From: Misgurnus anguillicaudatus
Lineage: Eukaryota > Chordata > Actinopteri > Cypriniformes > Cobitidae
DNA length: 64,000 nt
Reading direction: 5' to 3'
NCBI RefSeq assembly: GCF_027580225.2
Contig: NC_073354.2
Coordinates: forward strand, 11,815,501 to 11,879,500
Below the pieces are notes generated by a model, which ran no database searches, had not been told where the DNA came from, and was given only the letters and a program-made list of their open reading frames with translations. Both the position numbers and the translations under genes were made by a program. This document shows positions 59,070-64,000 of this stretch, piece after piece; the first letter of the stretch is position 1, and every line of letters begins with the position of its first letter.

Positions 59070-60070
59070 GATGTATTTTTTCTTTTTCAGGTTATAGTAA
59101 TGCAGCTGTGCACCACCGGCGAATATGCACAACCCAAATAAATGCCATTATGTTCATAAACATGATGTGTTTTTAAATTCTTTGTTAAGTCTGTTCATTT
59201 AAACAGATAATCCACAGAGTAATGTGAGATCCGACTTGAACACGTGAGGTTTTGGCCGTGGAGCTGAAGCTCTGTGCATCTAGGCGGAGATTTCTTTACA
59301 TGAACTTAACAGCAGTGTCTTAACCGCATACTGTACATCACAAGATGTCATCAACGCATGACAGGTAATAAGAAACATGTAAATGTGTATTAAAAATGAA
59401 ACAAATGTGGCAGCGTGTTAAGACTTAAGCTTAATCAATTACAATAAAAAAACGTATTTTGCTACCGTATTTTTGAATAAAAAAAAAAATTCAATTTGTT
59501 TTTATACAAGTCAGTTTAACAATATGGTTTAGCCCGTCCTCATGTACTTGTTTAAATATTATCAGTCCAGTGAGTATTAGGTTTTTTTAATATACTGACA
59601 CATTTAAGTTTTGTGGTTATGTGAAAATTATCCATGGGTAAAAGAGTAAAAACATGGTTTTGACATTGATTACCAGTGTATTACCATATTTACTAATAAA
59701 TAATATGGTTAAGCTGTGGTTACTGTAGCAAAAGCTGTTAATTTGTGGTAAACCAGTGTAAGCCTAAGAATCTTTTATCTATTAAAAACTAATATCCACT
59801 ATATTGAACATACAGTAGTTACCACACAACAACCTTTCTTATTCTCAGTATTTTGTTTCAAATGAAACAAACAAAAGTAAAAAATATTTAGTAATGGTAA
59901 TAAATTATTAAATAAATTAAAATAATTCATTAAACAATTGACAATTTCTGTGTTTTTGATTGACCAGTGAGTTATGCATCACATATATCAGCATCGGTTA
60001 CAAAGGAAAAAAGGGCCTTCTTTTGTCCTTCCGCACCTGCCCCATGCGGAGGTCTGTGCATACCACTGTT
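59070..60070 (+). repeat. Duplicated non-coding block, copy 3, upstream of the cassette gene
   Basis: The AATAAA-bearing tail (GAATATGCACAACCCAAATA) is followed by about 450 bp of other sequence and then the shared block. It lies just upstream of the promoter at 60,421. This is the most complete copy. Confidence 0.6.
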
Positions 60071-60420
60071 TAGATATATAAAATCATATCATTGTGCAGG
60101 TATTGTTTCCATTTATGTGGTTTGTTTTTTCTTTTTTTGTTGGTAGTGGGTATTTTCACTAAAGAGATGAAAGTGGGAAGTGAAACAGTTACTGGTGAGC
60201 AAAGAAAAGTTTGTGTCTTTCACAGGCATTTTATTGCTGAACAACAAACTAGATTGCAAAAGAAAAAATAAAATAGTTAATTACATCCATTTCTATTTTA
60301 TATAAATAAAAAATAATAAATATGTTGACTATAATAACTGTAGCAACGCAGTGTATGAATGATGACATCATCATATTGAGAGCTATGATGTCGTGATTAT
60401 TACATCAGAGTTCCGGCAGC

Positions 60421-60450
60421 TATATAAGCCAGCGCGCTCATCACAAAGTT
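60421..60450 (+). promoter_or_regulatory. TATA-box promoter of the cassette gene
   Basis: TATATAAG at 60421-60428 is followed by a GC-richer stretch, with a probable start near 60,450. A GATGACATCATC palindrome lies upstream at about 60,361. This is the clearest core promoter in the window. Confidence 0.65.
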
Positions 60451-60470
60451 GTGGGTTTATAGTTCGGTGT

Positions 60471-60551
60471 ATGTTCGGTGTGGTTTTGGTAGTCGTCAGT
60501 GTTCAAGGCATTATATCTAGCGTGTTTATCATCTTGTTGTTGTTGTGTTAG
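60471..60551 (+). other. Upstream ORF in the cassette-gene leader
   Basis: ATG at 60471 opens a 26-residue, almost wholly hydrophobic frame (MFGVVLVVVSVQGIISSVFI, then Ile and Leu residues, Cys, stop TAG at 60549). It ends 23 bases before the main ATG at 60575. It could act as a translation-dampening uORF or be chance. Confidence 0.4.
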
Positions 60552-60574
60552 AGGTGTTATTTGAGTTTCAAGTC

Positions 60575-63500
60575 ATGAGTGTCGTCGTCATTTTAGGTGC
60601 AGGACGTCAGTGCCCTGATAAATTGATGAGGGCCTATTCTCATCTTGAAAACGGGTCGACGATCTTTTTATATAGAAAAGATCGTCCACTTGTTAGCATT
60701 CGACCGGATGTCCCGGCACCTCCTCAACCCACTGAGCCCTCCAACTCTGTGAGTAGCAGTGTGGAAAGCGATGCTTGCCCCTCGGAGCCTGCAGTCGCTA
60801 CCAGTGCTGTTGCTCCACAGGTGGAGGAGGCGCTCATTGGGCGTGCGGTGCAGACATCCGAGGAGACATCATCTCTGAAGCCGCCATCAGCTCCTCCAAA
60901 CAGTAAGACTTCATTTTTGTACAAATGTGGAAAATTATTCTAAAGTATAATCTTATGTTGTTATGAATTGGTACTTTAACAAACCTGTCAGTGTTTTTTT
61001 TATTTCATATCTCTCTGCTTTGTTCTCAGCAGCTTTTCCAACTAAGAATGATCTCTGGTACACAGTTCCAGAGCTTCAATTAGGGGAAGAGCGGGATGTG
61101 GAGGTTAGGCCGAAGTGGGCCAGACTGGCAGGATGCGGGAGTGAAAATCAGTAAGTTTTGCTAATTATTTCTGTTTCAGCCTTAAAGGACAAGTTTGGTA
61201 TTTTACAATTAAAGCCCTGTTTTCAGATTGTTTATGGTGAAATAGAACGGTTTTGAATAAATGTATTAATAAATGTATTCTACCAATTAATGTTAAACGC
61301 AATATGTCATCTTTATAGTTTGAACTGTGGTTGTTTTTAAAAAGAATAATAAACAGCAGCTGCTTAATTCTTAAACATTTGCAGAAACAGTACTTACAGT
61401 TTTTACATATGTTTCTAGGTTTCCCACCGTATTTGCGAGTCCATCTGATTTAGATCAAGAGGACTTTCCAATGGAGAACCTCCCCTCACCTGCTCCTGTG
61501 TCTGCTCCAGTCTCTGAGGAGCCTCGGGTTGCGGCCCTCCCCTCACCTGCTCCTGTGTCTGCTCCAGTCCCTGAGGAGCCTCGGGTTGCGGCCCTCCCCT
61601 CACCTGCTCCTGTGTCTGCTCCAGTCCCTGAGGAGCCTCGGGTTGCGACATCCGAGGAGACATCATCTCTGAAGCCGCCATCAGCTCCTCCAAACGGTAA
61701 GACTTCATTTTTGTACAAATGTGGAAAATTATTCTAAAGTATAATCTTATGTTGTTACGAATTGGTACTTTAACAAACCTGTCAGTGTTTTTTTATTTCA
61801 TATCTCTCTGCTTTGTTCTCAGCAGCTTTTCCAGCTAAGAATGATCTCTGGTACACAGTTCCACAGCTTCAATTAGGGGAAGAGCGGGATGTGGATGTTA
61901 GGCCGAAGTGGGCCAGACTGGCAGGGTGCGGGAGTGAAAATCAGTAAGTTTTGCTAATTATTTCTGTTTCAGCCTTAAAGGACAAGTTTGGTATTTTACA
62001 CTTAAAGCCCTGTTTTCAGATTGTTTATGTTGAAATAGAACGGTTTTGAATTAATGTATTAATAAATGTATTCTACCAATTAATGTTAAACGCAATAGGT
62101 CATCTTTATAGTTTGAACTGTGGTTGTTTTTAAAAACAATAATAAACAGCAGCTGCTTAATTCTTAAACATTTGCAGAAACAGTACTTACAGTTTTTACA
62201 TATGTTTCTAGGTTTCCCACCGTATTTGCGAGTCCATCTGATTTAGATCAAGAGGACTTTCCAATGGAGAACCTCCCCTCACCTGCTCCTGTGTCTGCTC
62301 CAGTCCCTGAGGAGCCTCGGGTTGCGGCCCTCCCCTCACCTGCTCCTGTGTCTCCTCCAGTCCCTGAGGAGCCTTGGGTTGCGGCCCTCCCCTCACCTGC
62401 TTCTGTGTCTGCTCCAGTCCCTGAGGAGCCTCGGGTTGTGGCCCTCCCCTCACCTGCTCCTGTGTCTGCTCCAGTGCCTGAGGAGCCTCGGGTTGCGGCC
62501 CTCCCCTCACCTGCTCCTGTGTCTGCTCCAGTCCCTGAGGAGCCTCGGGTTGCGGCCCTCCCCTCACCTGCTCCTGTGTCTGCTCCAGTCCCTGAGGAGC
62601 CTCAGGTTGCGGCCCTCCCCTCACCTGCTCCTGTGTCTGCTCCAGTCCCTGAGGAGCCTCGGGTTGCGACATCCGAGGAGACATCATCTCTGAAGCCACC
62701 ATCAGCTCCTCCAAATGGTAAGACTTCATTTTTGTACAAATTTGGAAAATTATTCTAAAGTATAATCTTATGTTGTTATGAATTGGTACTTTAACAAACC
62801 TGTCAGTGTTTTTTTTATTTCATATCTCTCTGCTTTGTTCTCAGCAGCTTTTCCAACTAAGAATGATCTCTGGTACACAGTTCCAAAGCTTCAATTAGGG
62901 GAAGAGCGGGATGTGGATGTTAGGCCGAAGTGGGCCAGACTGGCAGGATGTGGGAGTGAAAATCAGTAAGTTTTGCTAATTATTTCTGTTTCAGCCTTAA
63001 AGGACAAGTTTGGTATTTTACACTTAAAGCCCTGTTTTCAGATGGTTTATGGTGAAATAGAACGGTTTTGAATTAATGTATTAATAAATGTATTCTACCG
63101 ATTAATGTTAAACGCAATAGGTCATCTTTATAGTTTGAACTGTGGTTGTTTTTAAATACAATAATAAACAGCAGCTGCTTGATTCTTAAACATTTGCAGA
63201 AACAGTACTTACAGTTTTTACATATATTTCTAGGTTTCCCACCGTATTTGCGAGTCCATCTGATTTAGATCAAGAGGACTTTCAAATGGAGAACCCCCCC
63301 TCACCTGCTCCTGTGTCTGCTCCAGTCCCTGAGGAGCCTCGGGTTGCGGCCCTCCCCTCACCTGCTCCTGTGTCTGCTCCAGTCCCTGAGGAGCCTCGGG
63401 TTGCGGCACACCCCTCACCTGCTCATGTGTCTGCTACAGTCGATGAGGAGCCTCGGGTTGCGGCCCTCCCCTCACCTGCTCCTGTGTCTGCTCCAGTCCC

Positions 63501-64000
63501 TGAGGAGCCTCGGGTTGCGGGCCTCCTCTCACCTGCTTCTGTGTCTGCTCCAGTCCCTGAGGAGCCTCGGGTTGGGGCCCTCTCCTCACCTGCTCCTGTG
63601 TCTGCTCCAGTCCCTGAGGAGCCTCGGGTTGCGGCCCTCTCCTCACCTGCTCCTGTGTCTCCTCCAGTCCCTGAGGAGCCGCGGGTTGCGGCCCTCCGCT
63701 CCCCTGCTCCTGTGTCTGGTCCAGTCCCTGAGGAGCCTCGGGTTGCGGCCCTCCCCTCACCTGCTCCTGTGTCTGCTCCAGTCCCTGAGGAGCCTCGGGT
63801 TGCGGCCCTCCCCTCACCTGCTCCTGTGTCTGCCCCAGTCCTTGAGGAGCCTCGGGTTGCGGCCGTCCCCTCACCTGCTCCTGTGTCTGCTCCAGTCCCT
63901 GAGGAGCCTCGGGTTGCGGCCCTCCCCTCACCTGCTCCTGTGTCTGCTCCAGTCCCTGAGGAGCCTCGGGTTGCGGCCCTCCCTTCACCTGCTCCTGTGT
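60575..64000 (+). CDS. Unrecognised proline-rich repeat protein with tandem exon cassettes, 3' end beyond window
   Basis: Exons: 60575-60902, 61030-61150, 61419-61696, 61823-61943, 62212-62717, 62845-62965, 63234-64000 (cut by the window edge). All are GT-AG and every phase agrees (1, 2, 1, 2, 1, 2), giving about 747 residues so far. Exon 1 encodes MSVVVILGAGRQCPDKLMRA and an acidic Ser/Pro tail ending SLKPPSAPPN. A cassette follows three times: a 121-bp exon (NDLWYTVPELQLGEERDV... GCGSENQ), then a long exon (FPTVFASPSDLDQEDF...) with 19-residue repeats LPSPAPVSAPVPEEPRVAA, again ending SLKPPSAPPN. The ATG was preferred over the upstream in-frame GTG at 60545. No known domain, signal peptide or membrane segment was recognised. 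The repeats should be disordered; function is unknown. Confidence 0.65.
61480..61650 (+). repeat. 57-bp coding minisatellite, 3 copies (cassette 1)
   Basis: Three in-frame copies, each encoding the 19-residue unit LPSPAPVSAPVPEEPRVAA with small changes (the first has VSEEP). Confidence 0.9.
62273..62671 (+). repeat. 57-bp coding minisatellite, 7 copies (cassette 2)
   Basis: Seven in-frame copies with scattered substitutions (for example VSPPVPEEPW, PASVSAP, EEPQ). The unit is the same as in cassette 1. Confidence 0.92.
63295..64000 (+). repeat. 57-bp coding minisatellite, at least 12 copies (cassette 3, continues)
   Basis: About 12.4 copies lie before the window edge. They show more variants (AHPSPAHVSATVDEEP, AGLLSPASVS, ALRSPAPVSG). 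No frameshift was seen. Confidence 0.92.

Noticed and set aside
62322..62693. Second plus-strand frame (RPSPHLLLCLLQSLRSLGL repeats)
   Set aside because: Same periodicity artefact. It does not join any exon in phase.
61415..63988. Long open frames on the minus strand in the repeat region (QPEAPQGLEQTQEQVRGG repeats)
   Set aside because: A 57-bp repeat (a multiple of three) without stops in a frame stays open in that frame by default. The plus-strand reading has a promoter, start, splice phases and conserved exon ends; the minus reading has none of these.

Overview
The window looks like nuclear DNA of a teleost, most likely a cyprinid. It has short vertebrate-style exons separated by repeat-rich introns, many hAT-, Harbinger- and TTAA-type non-autonomous elements, tRNA-derived SINEs, and a conserved vertebrate gene neighbourhood: prrc2c next to a flavin-containing monooxygenase (FMO) cluster, as on human 1q24. 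There are no prokaryotic features and no CRISPR arrays. I cannot name the species.

Layout. (1) 1-15,100: the 5' part of prrc2c on the minus strand. Fifteen coding exons (179-11,999) join in consistent phase to about 1,709 residues. The gene runs off the left edge. Two 5'UTR segments and a CpG-rich promoter lie at 12,000-15,100. (2) 15,100-51,400: four tandem, apparently intact FMO genes, all on the minus strand. FMO-A is 17,896-22,731, FMO-B 27,358-30,740, FMO-C 36,933-43,846 and FMO-D 47,782-51,317. Each has eight coding exons of near-identical sizes and predicts 553-559 residues. A and B are recent duplicates that include their intergenic DNA; C is a mosaic; D is the most diverged. (3) 51,400-60,400: mostly repeat-derived DNA. 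It holds three copies of a non-coding block, a diverged relative of the right-hand gene interrupted by a TIR element, and a few weak exon candidates. (4) 60,421-64,000: a plus-strand gene I do not recognise. It has a clear TATA box, and a two-exon cassette is tandemly repeated at least three times. The longer exon of each cassette carries a 57-bp (19-residue) proline-rich repeat that grows from 3 to 7 to at least 12 copies. Splice phases stay open throughout, and the gene runs off the right edge.

The FMO genes probably encode ER-anchored FAD/NADPH-dependent oxygenases. prrc2c is a cytoplasmic RNA and translation factor, and its proximity to the FMO genes reflects old synteny rather than a shared pathway. 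The most unusual content is the exon-cassette gene at the right end, followed by the mosaic FMO array and two transposon nests in which insertion order can be read from target-site duplications. All splice sites were read by eye; no alignment or search was run.
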